Shown: positions 25,223 through 34,718 of the stretch, in pieces
How the letters are laid out: each line of letters starts with the position of its first letter
Position numbering within the stretch: position 1 is the first letter of the stretch
Source: Gracilariopsis chorda
Lineage: Eukaryota; Rhodophyta; Florideophyceae; Gracilariales; Gracilariaceae
Direction of reading: 5' to 3'
Assembly: GCA_003194525.1 (NCBI GenBank)
Contig: NBIV01000299.1
Location: 21,091 to 85,090, forward strand
Length of the DNA: 64,000 nt
Position numbers and translations under genes: made by a program
The notes under the pieces: model-generated
What the model was told of the DNA's origin: nothing
The model's database searches: none
What the model saw: the letters and a program-made list of their open reading frames with translations, nothing else

Positions 25223-27396
25223 ATGTCGAGAAATCCCTCCGATGCGGAGCCAGTGGTTACGCGTAGTCGCTCCCGCGACAACGCGGACACTTCCGAAGTC
25301 CGGTTCGTACCCCTCATCCGTATACAGACAAGTTCCAGCCGTACTGGCGCCACTTTATCGCGGAATGATACCCCCGACCGAGAACCCCGGAACCTCCTTT
25401 TGCCCTAGTTATCACCCACGCAGGGGAATGCAGCATCGACTCCAGCTGTTGCCGCAGTGCCCCAGGCACACCGGCCTACTCCCGCTGTCGCGGCTTCAAG
25501 CCCCCGTGGAACGGGCGATAACACCCCCAGGGGACTCCCCTGGAATCCCAGGTCCGCGACCTGTGGTCCGCCCATGACACCCTTGTAGGGGAACTAAGAT
25601 CCCTCCAAGAGGTGATCTTGGCAACCCCCGTAAAGGAGGTCGCCGAGGAACTCCGTATTTTACGGTCTGACGTCAACTCCGTGTTGGAGAGTTTGGGACA
25701 ACCCGCCACCTTCATCGAAGGAGTTGAAGCCCGATTTGATCGGATTGGTGGCCGCCTGGAGACGCTGGAGCAGTTCGTCCTCATGGACAAACCATCCCCG
25801 GATGATCCGGTAAACCAGGCATCGCACGACGACCAGCTTGCTGGGAAGAAGAAACGCCGTCATCGACGGAAACACCAACGAAAATATTCGCACTCCGATT
25901 CTTCGACATCGTCGGACTCATCCCGAAACCATTCGGTTAGCTCGAGCTCGTCGGACTCCGACTTGGAGGACGAGAAGCGAGGCTACCCCTCCCGATCGAA
26001 GCGGTCATCGGAAACTGAAGGTGTGGTCCGAAACCGCCAGAAGGGGAGAAGACACCCCGCTCTCCGGGAATTGAAACCGACAAACCCGGATTACCGGAAA
26101 CTTTTATCATACCGGTACTACCGGCTCGAAGATTCGTCACTTGGACGTACGCCCCGTGGTACGGGAAAGGTGCGAGAATGCATTAAGCGAATGCAGCTCT
26201 CGCTCCGCAACCAGTATTTTACTAGAGAGGACCCAGTCCTCGTACTGGATTTCCTATCCCGATTTGTGGCGGAGGCCGATATCCTCGGTATGAATGAGGT
26301 AAAAGCCTATTTAGCTTTACCGTATTTCTTACGAGGAGTGGCGGGGGACCAATACAACTCTGTCAGAGGATCTTCTCGTGCCTCCGAGGGAGGAGTTACT
26401 TGCTGGCCGGAGGCTGTGCAGTATCTACTGCGCTCCTACGCTACAAACACCGCTATTCAGCAGGCTATCCTCGCTTTGCGAGATACACGCCAGCGTGCTG
26501 GAGAGACCGAGACCGATTACTCGGTGCGCCTTAACAAGGCTTTCCACAGATGTGGTAACGTGTACCCCGCTGAGGAGCGCAGTACCATGTTCATCGATGG
26601 TCTTGACCTGGCAATCCGGAGTTTAGTTACCCGTTATCGGGAGGACAAGCGGAGGATCACCTATCTCGAGCTGGTTCAACACGCTCGAGCGGAAGGGGAT
26701 GCACTCCGTGAAAGAACTCCGAACAATCGGTCTAAATCCGCCAAGGCGTTGTTGCTGGAAAGCGAAACTTCTTCTCTCCCGCTCACCGCGGATGAGAACC
26801 CTGGACAGGGATTTGATACCGTGAATTTAGTGCAGGAGGATGGTGTGTCGATACCCACCAGTGATTTACCGTCAACGACGGAGATGATCCGTGATACGGG
26901 AACGGAAGACCCCGTTTTGTACGGTGGTAACAGTCGGGTTCAACCCCAACGAGTCCCGTTTTCAAACGGTCAATCCCGTTATCAACGGCCTGGACGGACT
27001 GACACCCGCCCTGCGGTTCGCTTCTCCGATACTCGGAATAATAACCCGCGTGTCGCGGTATTGGCTCTCATTTGCCACCTGTGCTATGCCCATGGCCATA
27101 CCTCACCTCAGTGTATTTGTTCACTGAAGGATATGGCCAAGATAGGAACAAATTATGAGGCCCTCCCTCCAGAGGAGAAACGTTCCGTCCCGACGGCTTC
27201 CTACCTCCGTGCTAAAACGGACTTTTCCCATGCCCTACCTCAGATCCCGCGTGCGCGGCAAGCTTCATACACCCCGATTCAGGAGATCACGCAACCATCC
27301 GTTGCAACCCTCGCTTATGCGGATAGCAACCCCCGTCAACGGGATGAAGCACTCGTTGTCAAGGAAACCAACCCACCGCCGAAGGCGGAAAAATAA
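25223..27396 (+). pseudogene. Gypsy B gag, N-terminal part broken
   Basis: Gag builds the particle and binds the RNA. ATG at 25223 (MSRNPSDAEPV) opens a frame that meets TAG at 25406-25408 and continues Pro/Ala-rich to about 25587. The main frame (from 25522 to a stop at 27394-27396) is one base offset, so a frameshift lies between about 25520 and 25590, possibly in the C5 run at 25524-25528. The main frame has a coiled region, a Ser/Arg-rich stretch, a capsid-like core (about 26170-26700; GVAGDQYNSVRG, GGVTCWPEAV) and a CCHC zinc knuckle CHLCYAHGHTSPQC (about 27073-27114). Confidence 0.75.
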
Positions 27397-30300
27397 CTGA
27401 GGGAGTCTTCCCTTTGGGAGAGGCGTCCTCAAAAACGAGGCTGTTGGCGCCCGAGGCGTCCTCGCCTCGCTCCCCGGTGAAAGTCCTCTCGAGGAAAGAC
27501 ACCGCTGACGCGGACTCTGCACACCTCGGTGTGTTGCGTCGCCCGTGGATACGGAGTAAAAATCCCCGGATTCCCGGTAGAGTCTTGGTCTTCGCCAAGC
27601 GCAACTATAAAGTCTATGCTGACCTTGGCCTTGATCCCCAGTTTATGGTGAGGTTTCTCACTGTCCTGGATACCGGTGCAGGCCCCAACTTTGTTGTGGA
27701 ATCATTGTTACCCCCGCTTGTGCGGTCTCGTATCCGCTCTGACGCGGTCCCCGACATTTCGGATGCGAACAACAATCCGTTACAAATTGTGGGCACAGTG
27801 GACCTCGTCGTGAGACTTTGTACCTCTGTGGTGAAGTTGGACTTCATCGGTTGCCGTTCATTGGCAGCACCAGTCATACTGGGATGTGATAACTGCGACA
27901 GATTTGTCGACGAAATCAGGCCCCGCCTCAGGCGTGTAGAACTTGACGACGGATCGTCGGTTCCGATTGTTCGCCGCCCGCTAAAGCGGTCCTCTCAGAA
28001 ACAAGTTCCGCTCCCTGCTGCGCAGGAACCACCACCCGCGTCCCGCGAGTCCACCAAGCGCAGCGTCGCTGTCTCGGTTTCTATACCAGCTGAGTCCCAG
28101 GTCTGGGTGCAGGTAAATTCCCGTCAACACGGTCTTCGGGTTATACAACCCCTCGTCTCGTTGTACGAGAAATCCCAGCTGGCGCTGGCTAATGGAATTG
28201 TCTCCATTTCCCCAGATGTTCCTTTCCGGATATTGGTTGCCAACCTTGGCAAACACTCCCAGTATCTGGTAAAACACCAAGTAATTGGGAGTGTAACCCC
28301 CCATCCTATGGGAGTGCTGCCAACAAAGATGACAGCCGCCGATGTAATCGGAGTTACCACCTCTTCTGAGGAGTTCGCCCCGCCGTCCGAAGACGTCAAG
28401 TCTAAGGAGGGGGAGGAAACCGCTACTTTAGCGTTGAACATACCGAGTAACTCGGAATTGCGAACCACACCTGTTCCACAGGACAATGCTCCATCGAGCA
28501 ACGACCGGATTGATCCGGAAAAGGCACTCGAAGCGCTGGACTTTAGCCACGTGCCAGAGTCGCTCCGCGACAAACTCCGTACCATGTTACGGGAATTCAC
28601 CACAATGTGGGATGGCTCGCTTGGCGAGATTAACGCAACGGAACACCGGATCGATTTAATCCCCGGTGCGCGACCGGTTGCACAACCCCCTTACAGGGCA
28701 GGTCCGAAAGCTCGAGAAGAGGAGCAGTCCCAAGTGGACAAGATGCTCCGCGCAGGTGTGATTGAGCCCGCTCAATCACCCTGGGCATCCCCAGTTGTAC
28801 TGGCTTTAAAGGCCGACGGAACCTGGAGGTTCTGTGTCGACTACCGCCGGCTCAATGCCGTGACTGTTAGGGACACGTACCCTATCCCTCGTATGGACGA
28901 GTGCATTGACTCCCTTGGAGACGCCACCGTGTTCAAGGCCCTTGATGCCAATTGGGGATATTGGCAAGTACCTGTCAGACAGGAGGATCGCGACAAAACC
29001 GCATTCACCTGCCATACAGGAACATACCGCTTCAAGCAGATGCCATTTGGGTTAACCAACGCCCCCGCCACCTTTCAGCGTGCAGTAGATATTCTACTCA
29101 ACCGCTTTAAGTGGCGGAGCTGTCTGGTCTACCTTGATGATATTATCATCTTCTCCAACTCGTTGGACGACCATCTCACTCACGTCCGAGACGTGCTGAC
29201 CGTACTCCGCGATGCGGGAATTACCCTCAAGTTGAGGAAATGCGAGTTTTTCACAGATACTGTGAAGTATCTGGGTCACATTATCCGTCCTGGACGGTTA
29301 GCGATCGAGAAAGCTCGAGTCAAATCCCTCGTTAAGGCGAAAGAGCCCCGTACTCAAACGGAACTGCGCTTCTTTTCGGGGCTGGTCAACGTCTATCGAC
29401 GGTTTATCCCGAACTTTTCGGATACCGCGGCGCCCCTGAACGCGTTGTTGCGAAAGGGGAACCCCTCAAAACTGGGAACATTTACGCCCGAGCAATCGGA
29501 AGCTTTTAACTCCTTGAAGGAGGCTGTCTTATCAGCACCAATCCTATATCTCCCAAAACTTGGGCTGCCATACTCCGTAGATACGGACTCGAGCGACTAC
29601 CAAGTCGGGTGTGCTCTTTCTCAAACCACCCCCGAGGGGGAACGACACCCAATTGGTTATTGGTCGCGCTCGCTCAATGTTCATGAGCGCAACTACTCCG
29701 TATCGGAGAAAGAGTGCCTCGCTGTCGTATGGGCGATGACCACTCTGCGCCCCTACCTTATGGGAGTTCACTTCACCGTGTACACGGATCATTCCTCATT
29801 GAGGTGGTTAATGAATATCTCCGACCCGTCGGGACGCCTCATGCGCTGCAGACTCCGCCTCGCGGAATATGAATTTCAAGTCATTTATAAAAAGGGTGCC
29901 CAGAACACCCAAGCCGACGCTCTGTCGCGGTTACCCACAAGTGGGGAGGCACTCCCAACGGAGGATGATGAAGTCCCATGCTTCATGGCTATAGACCCGG
30001 ATGATCCGGAATATGCCGTCGAGGCTAGGCCAGAAACCTGGGACGAGGATGCTGATTTTGACGAACTACTCGCATCGCGAGATAAATCTGAGAACCCGTT
30101 ACCGGGAAACTTTGTACCGGTATCACCGGAAGAAATGATCCGAGAACAATTCGGCGACCCATTCTGTACGAGAATTCGTGCCCGTATCAACGGTGGTGAA
30201 GATCTCCCTTTCGGGGTAAACGACAAAGGCTACCTCGTAAGAAAGGTCGAAGCCCGCCCACAGATTGTGGTACCACATTCCCTGCAATCGCGGGTGTTAC

Positions 30301-32975
30301 ATCTATCACACTACGCCCCCATTGGAGGTCACCCAGGTGGGAGGAAACTCTACCTAACCCTGCGAAGGGATTTCTATTGGCCCGCAATGGCGGTGGATTG
30401 CTACGCAACTGTGCGGTTTTGTAGCGAATGCGCGAAGAATCGCGTCAAACTCCGCAAAAATGCGAAGAAGATGAAACTATTCCCCGCAAGGGCGCCGCTC
30501 GAGTTTATCGCGATCGATATTCTCGGACCATTACTCACCACGAAACGTGGAAACAAGTTTCTACTTGTCATTACCGACCGCTTTTCTAAGCTGGTACGGA
30601 CTGTCCCTCTTCGGAGGATAACCGCTCTCACGGTGGCCCAGGCTCTGGTGACGCACTGGATTTTTGTCTACGGTCCCCCTGTAGAGGTGCTCTCTGACAA
30701 CGGGAAGCAGTTCGTGAGCAAGTTCTTCCAGGATGTTTGTCGCATCCTGGATGTCAAGAACTTGTTCACGACTACCTACCACCCCCAGTGTAATGGGCAA
30801 GTTGAACGGTTTAACCGGACGTTACTCGCGGCGTTACGTTCCTACGTCGCTGACCACCCAACGAATTGGGATCTCTACGCTGATGCGGTAACCTACGCGT
30901 ACAATACGCAGGTACACCGGACTACCGGAGTTTCGCCATTCGAGTTAGTTCTATCTAGAACACCCCCGCCTGTGGCGCTGAAACCCCAAGCTACCTTGGA
31001 CAATTTCCCATCTGTGGGTATCTACCGGCAGCAATGGAAGCAATGGCTTTCAAAGCTGGTCCCCGCTGCGCGGAAGTGTATGGCACGGGCCCAAGCCGCT
31101 TACAAGCGGGATTTTGACGCTCGCGTGCGAGGAAAACCGTCCCCGATTCGGGCAAATAACTACGTCTTCATCAGGAACGAATACTACAACCCGGAACGGG
31201 AGAAGCGTCACAAACTCTCGCCTGTGGCGGATGGACCCTTCAAGGTGATCTCTGTTAACACCGACACTGTCGTGGTAGAGATGGGGGACACGCACGAACG
31301 GATTTCCCGTGATCGTGTTGTCCTTGCCCCTCCTCCCTCGTCAGAGGTAGTCCTGGATCCAGGCAACCCCGTTTCTACGGACTCTGGAACACCGGAACAA
31401 TCCGGGAGTACTAGACCTACGGTACTACCACACCCCAGCCGGGGACTCTCAGACCTACCGACTCTGTCGGACTCACCGGCTCAGCCGGGTAATTCGGGCC
31501 CCTCAGCGCCCGCCCCTACCACGTCTGCCCCACTGGCGCGCATATATACCCGCCAGGCGGGGAATGTTATCCCTTATCCCGCCGCTCCGTCTAAGGAGGG
31601 GGAGGAGAACACTCGTTTTCGAGGAACGATATCACCGTCGCAACGGGAAACACACCGTAACATACGGAACACTGACCGTGGAGCACGGAGTATGTCACGC
31701 GACACTAATCCCCCGTTCCTGGGCAGTGCTGTGCAACAGGAACCAGACGCGCAGGCCCCGCAAAAGCGGCAAATACACCGTTTGTCACGGGAAAACGAGA
31801 AGCCTCACTCCAATACCGCAGCAGCGGAAAGGCAATCGCCCGATGCCTCGAAGCCGCCGTTGGCGGAAGTCCCCGCGGAAGCGGTTCAATCAGGTCGATC
31901 AGACCCGCGCCCTGCGGAGAAGGGGCGCCCAGATACGCCGGCCTCACAGGGGAATACCCACACCCCTCTTGGGGAAAAAGGCGGCCAAGCTGCAGTCGAA
32001 GCTTTAAGCCCTGGCTCGCAAGCACCGGAAACGCCTCCCGTCGTTGACGGAATCAAAGCCCCCGCTACGGGGAATAATTTGCGCCAACCCCCGCATCGCT
32101 GCGGCGAAGAACCGAGGAACTCGGGAATAATGCGCGCCATCGCACGCTCGAAACCGGTCGTACCGGACGCTGCTCCTCCTCACGGAGATGGTGCACTGCG
32201 CTCAGCGGCAATTCCCCTGAAAAGGGTGTCATCGGCACCTGCCCAGAACCCCCCAAAGGGGAATTTTGACCAAAATACCGGTGTACCGGAGTTAGCCCCA
32301 GGCAACCCGTCAGTAGCCGGGGACACCACGGCGTCGCCGGAACGTATGGTGCAGAGCGCTCGTGCGCCTGGCAGGGAGGCGGTTTGCCACCCAATCACCG
32401 TGTCGCACGGGACCCCCCAGGGGATTGTGGAAATGCCAATCCCGCAGGAGCGGTCATCTTCCCGCAAACTCGCGGTTCGTGAGCTCAACCGCGAAGGCGG
32501 AGCCCAAGTCCCCCGCCGACTGGCGGTTCGCCCGGCCTACCGTGAAGACGGGAACAACGACACCCCAATGGGGAATGACTTGCCGGGGAAAACCGTGACA
32601 CCACACACCCTCTTGAGGGATATTTTCCCGCATGAGCAGCGGCCACTAGGACAGCGCACGGCAACGTCGGAGTTATCGCCGAACACCCTGCTAAGGGACA
32701 TTATACCGCACAGCGGGCAGCCCCCGCAGGGAAGTACAACCACCACCCGGCACGGCCGGCAGGTCTACGAACGAGAGTTCGTAGTAGACCGACTTGTCGG
32801 ACACACCTGGGACCAGGATGGTATTCTACAATACCGCGTCCGCTGGTACGGGTATGACCCCAGTGGGGATACGTGGGAGCCAATCGAACACCTCCCACGG
32901 TCGCAGGTCGTGCGATACCACCGTCAAACGGGAACTGCAGCCCCAGCCACGCTGGTTAATGCCCAAGTTGGGTAA
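27348..32975 (+). CDS. Gypsy B pol: protease-RT-RNase H-integrase-chromodomain
   Basis: Frame -1 to gag, overlapping it from 27348 to 27396; no ATG at its start, so expression by -1 frameshifting is likely. About 1870 codons without a stop. Domains: retropepsin with VLDTGAGP (about 27665); RT with CVDYRRLNAV and LVYLDDIIIF (YLDD about 29129); RNase H with DTDSSDY, SEKECLAVVW, TDHSSLRW and QADALSR; integrase HHCC (HYAPIGGHPGG...CSEC, about 30300-30440), Asp in AIDILGPL (30510), Asp in LSDNGKQF (30695), Glu in QVERFNRT (30800); GPF module (DGPFKV, about 31230); a 480-residue Pro/Ser/Arg linker; chromodomain (VYEREFVVDRL...WYGY...TWEPIEHL, about 32760-32930). Longer than usual because of the linker. 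Confidence 0.9.
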   Translation, partial: STRCQGNQPTAEGGKITEGVFPLGEASSKTRLLAPEASSPRSPVKVLSRKDTADADSAHLGVLRRPWIRSKNPRIPGRVLVFAKRNYKVYADLGLDPQFMVRFLTVLDTGAGPNFVVESLLPPLVRSRIRSDAVPDISDANNNPLQIVGTVDLVVRLCTSVVKLDFIGCRSLAAPVILGCDNCDRFVDEIRPRLRRVELDDGSSVPIVRRPLKRSSQKQVPLPAAQEPPPASRESTKRSVAVSVSIPAESQVWVQVNSRQHGLRVIQPLVSLYEKSQLALANGIVSISPDVPFRILVANLGKHSQYLVKHQVIGSVTPHPMGVLPTKMTAADVIGVTTSSEEFAPPSEDVKSKEGEETATLALNIPSNSELRTTPVPQDNAPSSNDRIDPEKALEALDFSHVPESLRDKLRTMLREFTTMWDGSLGEINATEHRIDLIPGARPVAQPPYRAGPKAREEEQSQVDKMLRAGVIEPAQSPWASPVVLALKADGTWRFCVDYRRLNAVTVRDTYPIPRMDECIDSLGDATVFKALDANWGYWQVPVRQEDRDKTAFTCHTGTYRFKQMPFGLTNAPATFQRAVDILLNRFKWRSCLVYLDDIIIFSNSLDDHLTHVRDVLTVLRDAGITLKLRKCEFFTDTVKYLGHIIRPGRLAIEKARVKSLVKAKEPRTQTELRFFSGLVNVYRRFIPNFSDTAAPLNALLRKGNPSKLGTFTPEQSEAFNSLKEAVLSAPILYLPKLGLPYSVDTDSSDYQVGCALSQTTPEGERHPIGYWSRSLNVHERNYSVSEKECLAVVWAMTTLRPYLMGVHFTVYTDHSSLRWLMNISDPSGRLMRCRLRLAEYEFQVIYKKGAQNTQADALSRLPTSGEALPTEDDEVPCFMAIDPDDPEYAVEARPETWDEDADFDELLASRDKSENPLPGNFVPVSPEEMIREQFGDPFCTRIRARINGGEDLPFGVNDKGYLVRKVEARPQIVVPHSLQSRVLHLSHYAPIGGHPGGRKLYLTLRRDFYWPAMAVDCYATVRFCSECAKNRVKLRKNAKKMKLFPARAPLEFIAIDILGPLLTTKRGNKFLLVITDRFSKLVRTVPLRRITALTVAQALVTHWIFVYGPPVEVLSDNGKQFVSKFFQDVCRILDVKNLFTTTYHPQCNGQVERFNRTLLAALRSYVADHPTNWDLYADAVTYAYNTQVHRTTGVSPFELVLSRTPPPVALKPQATLDNFPSVGIYRQQWKQWLSKLVPAARKCMARAQAAYKRDFDARVRGKPSPIRANNYVFIRNEYYNPEREKRHKLSPVADGPFKVISVNTDTVVVEMGDTHERISRDRVVLAPPPSSEVVLDPGNPVSTDSGTPEQSGSTRPTVLPHPSRGLSDLPTLSDSPAQPGNSGPSAPAPTTSAPLARIYTRQAGNVIPYPAAPSKEGEENTRFRGTISPSQRETHRNIRNTDRGARSMSRDTNPPFLGSAVQQEPDAQAPQKRQIHRLSRENEKPHSNTAAAERQSPDASKPPLAEVPAEAVQSGRSDPRPAEKGRPDTPASQGNTHTPLGEKGGQAAVEALSPGSQAPETPPVVDGIKAPATGNNLRQPPHRCGEEPRNSGIMRAIARSKPVVPDAAPPHGDGALRSAAIPLKRVSSAPAQNPPKGNFDQNTGVPELAPGNPSVAGDTTASPERMVQSARAPGREAVCHPITVSHGTPQGIVEMPIPQERSSSRKLAVRELNREGGAQVPRRLAVRPAYREDGNNDTPMGNDLPGKTVTPHTLLRDIFPHEQRPLGQRTATSELSPNTLLRDIIPHSGQPPQGSTTTTRHGRQVYEREFVVDRLVGHTWDQDGILQYRVRWYGYDPSGDTWEPIEHLPRSQVVRYHRQTGTAAPATLVNAQVG

Positions 32976-33152
32976 CGCTGCCGCGCGAACGGAGGGCGAT
33001 AGGAAAGGATAACAAGGCAAGGTCCGTCGAAGACGGGGAATTCAAACGAGAATCACCGTTCTAAACGGGAAAGTTTATTCAAGGGAGCAGCTAGCTCCCC
33101 ACAACACTATACTACACTGCTGGCTATGCCAGGAAAGAAGAACTAGGAAACA
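32976..33152 (+). other. Gypsy B pol-3' spacer
   Basis: Non-coding; contains hairpins such as CCGTC-GAA-GACGG (33024-33036) and CCGTT-CTA-AACGG (33057-33069), both also present in gypsy C. Confidence 0.5.
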
Positions 33153-33284
33153 ATGGCTGCGGTATCAGGGGCTAGTGACTCTGATGCAGAGGAATTTACC
33201 GGAGAACCGGAGACGGCGCACGCGCATTTATCACCCATTTTCGTCTGGGAACCCTCCGCGTCCGCGGTCGTTTTCCCGTCTTAG
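33153..33284 (+). CDS. Small 43-residue ORF ending at the polypurine tract
   Basis: ATG at 33153 (MAAVSGASDSDAEEF), stop TAG 33282-33284 whose last bases start the polypurine tract. In gypsy C the same frame ends identically (SPIFVWE.SASAVVFPS) at 57497 but has a different, longer hydrophobic upstream part. Substitutions between the copies are mixed silent and replacing, with no frame break over the shared 31 codons. Function unknown; it may be a fortuitous frame. Confidence 0.35.
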   Translation: MAAVSGASDSDAEEFTGEPETAHAHLSPIFVWEPSASAVVFPS

Positions 33285-33294
33285 GGGGGGGATA
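33282..33294 (+). promoter_or_regulatory. Polypurine tract, plus-strand primer of gypsy B
   Basis: AGGGGGGGGATA run immediately before the 3' LTR start TGTAGTGC at 33295; its complement precedes the LTR of gypsy C at 57487-57498. Confidence 0.75.
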
Positions 33295-34102
33295 TGTAGT
33301 GCAACGCCCTCAGGGAGGGATTCCGGGTACTTGATCGTTTTCCCGATATTATCGGTTGTGTAGTGTGTATATGAACTACGCCCCACTATGGTGGATATGG
33401 ACACGTGGGACACGGTTTTGGGTCAATTGGCGGTTGGCCACAGTAGTGGATGTTGCCACGGAATGTGGAGTATTTTAGTTAATTTTATTTATTATTTTCA
33501 CACCCATTTCTGGGAAGCTAGTACTTAGTGCGACGGCGCACTGCCGTCGCACCAGTAAACCTTCCCCAACAAGGGACCCCAACCTGGGGAATTGGCTCTG
33601 AGCTTCACCGCCTCCGCGTGTTCTCAACTCCTCCTTGGAGGGAAGCACCGTAGTGTACGGAAGTTCACCCCCCTTGCACATCTAAAGGAGACCCATCATT
33701 GGGGGTACTAATTGTTCCAGTCATATTGGTGTTTCGCCCTGTATAGGGAGTCCTGTCCACTGGCATTGCCGTATCTACTCGTCGCTCTCGCGACCCACTT
33801 CGTCCTTCCTCTTTCCCCTTTTTAGGGTAGCACCTCCCGCTATCCGCGGCCCTCGTGTGCGCATCCGCTCACACGCCCCCACTTACGTGGAAACATACCT
33901 CTACTGAGGATCACACCCCGCTCACGCGGATACCGATTCTTCGCCTTCACCTCCCTGCGCGAGTCGCGACAGGTGTCCCTGGTCTTACAAACCGGCTTCG
34001 CCGTGACACCTCTGGGAGGGCTCTACCCAACTGGGTTCACCTCGTGAGAGGAAGATCCCGAACGTCTTTCGGTGTTTTTCCCCTTTGGGGCATTGCACCA
34101 CA
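33295..34102 (+). repeat. Gypsy B 3' LTR
   Basis: 808 bp, TGTAGTGCAACG...TTGCACCACA, the same length as the gypsy C LTR (56679-57486) and nearly identical to it. Contains a 10-bp stem hairpin at 33528-33552. Confidence 0.92.
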
Positions 34103-34718
34103 ATTATCAGTTGGAGTAACCGTAGTTGCGAACAAGACGACAACTGGTGTAGACTGTGGCTGCAAAATCGTGGATGAAGAGGTCGGAGGTCTTCGCTGCT
34201 GCAGTTCAAATCGCGCTACTGGACCAATTGAGCTCCCGTGTTCTAAAACCAGTCCGGAACAGGTCGCGGTGTCGTACTCGATCACAGATGTTGAGATAAC
34301 CGCAAAGTGTTTTGCGCTTTCGATGCTCAGCTCTTTGAACTTCGTGAGAGAGTACGTCGTGTACTCTAGTAGAAGGGAGTTCAGAACTGCGTCAGGTAAC
34401 GGTAGCTGGCAATCTCGTAGAGATCGATATCTACTGCTCAAAGAAGATACTGACTTTGTGCGTGCTTCCTGTCGCTTGTCGTTTCTTTTCAATGTTTGTC
34501 GACGAATTTCGTAGGGAATATGAGAGAAGGGAACCTTCTTAGACAGAATATAGGCCTTGTACCCAAAGTTGGATGCCTCCGTGTAGCCAATACCTTGGAA
34601 AAGGTACCTCTTAGGGACGGCTAGGTCTTTAAAGCAGCTCACGACCATGTGCGGCTTCTTCAAGTAAAGGTATCGATACCAAACTGGAGGTCTTTCCCCG
34701 AAATGTTCAAAGTACTTT
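34103..34718 (-). repeat. Right copy of the duplicated MULE segment flanking gypsy B
   Basis: 616 bp; equals the 607 bp of 23686-24292 plus a 9-bp indel. Together the two copies show that the gypsy flanks overlap instead of abutting. Confidence 0.85.

Larger units (their letters stand above)
24293..34102 (+). mobile_element. Gypsy B: young chromodomain Ty3/gypsy element, near full length
   Basis: 9810 bp: 5' LTR, primer site, gag, pol in the -1 frame, small 3' ORF, polypurine tract, 3' LTR. The integrase has a GPF module and a C-terminal chromodomain, which defines chromoviruses; the chromodomain steers integration to marked chromatin. There is no target duplication: ACTTT before (24288-24292), ATTAT after (34103-34107). 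The two LTRs are different variants. The 3' LTR resembles that of gypsy C much more than its own 5' LTR. The whole sequence is packed with short perfect inverted repeats. Confidence 0.92.

Noticed and set aside
27380-27400. Canonical -1 slippery heptamer at the gag/pol junction
   Set aside because: The A-run is out of phase for X XXY YYZ, and gypsy C has a C in the run. Only a general -1 overlap is supported.
31564-32007. 147-residue arginine-rich frame overlapping gypsy B pol, also open in gypsy C
   Set aside because: Overlapping frame in the GC- and hairpin-rich linker, explained by composition and by the high identity of the two copies.
24293-34102. CRISPR array or other regular direct repeat
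   Set aside because: The repeats are inverted, short and different from each other; there is no constant repeat with spacers.
33855-34514. 219-residue plus-strand frame spanning the 3' LTR and the MULE
   Set aside because: It crosses an LTR/MULE junction and is antisense to the transposase; a chance frame.
23686-34718. 607-bp overlap as a giant target-site duplication of gypsy B
   Set aside because: Ty3/gypsy integrases make 4-6 bp staggers, and the two copies differ by substitutions and a 9-bp indel while gypsy B has unequal LTRs. Recombination fits better.
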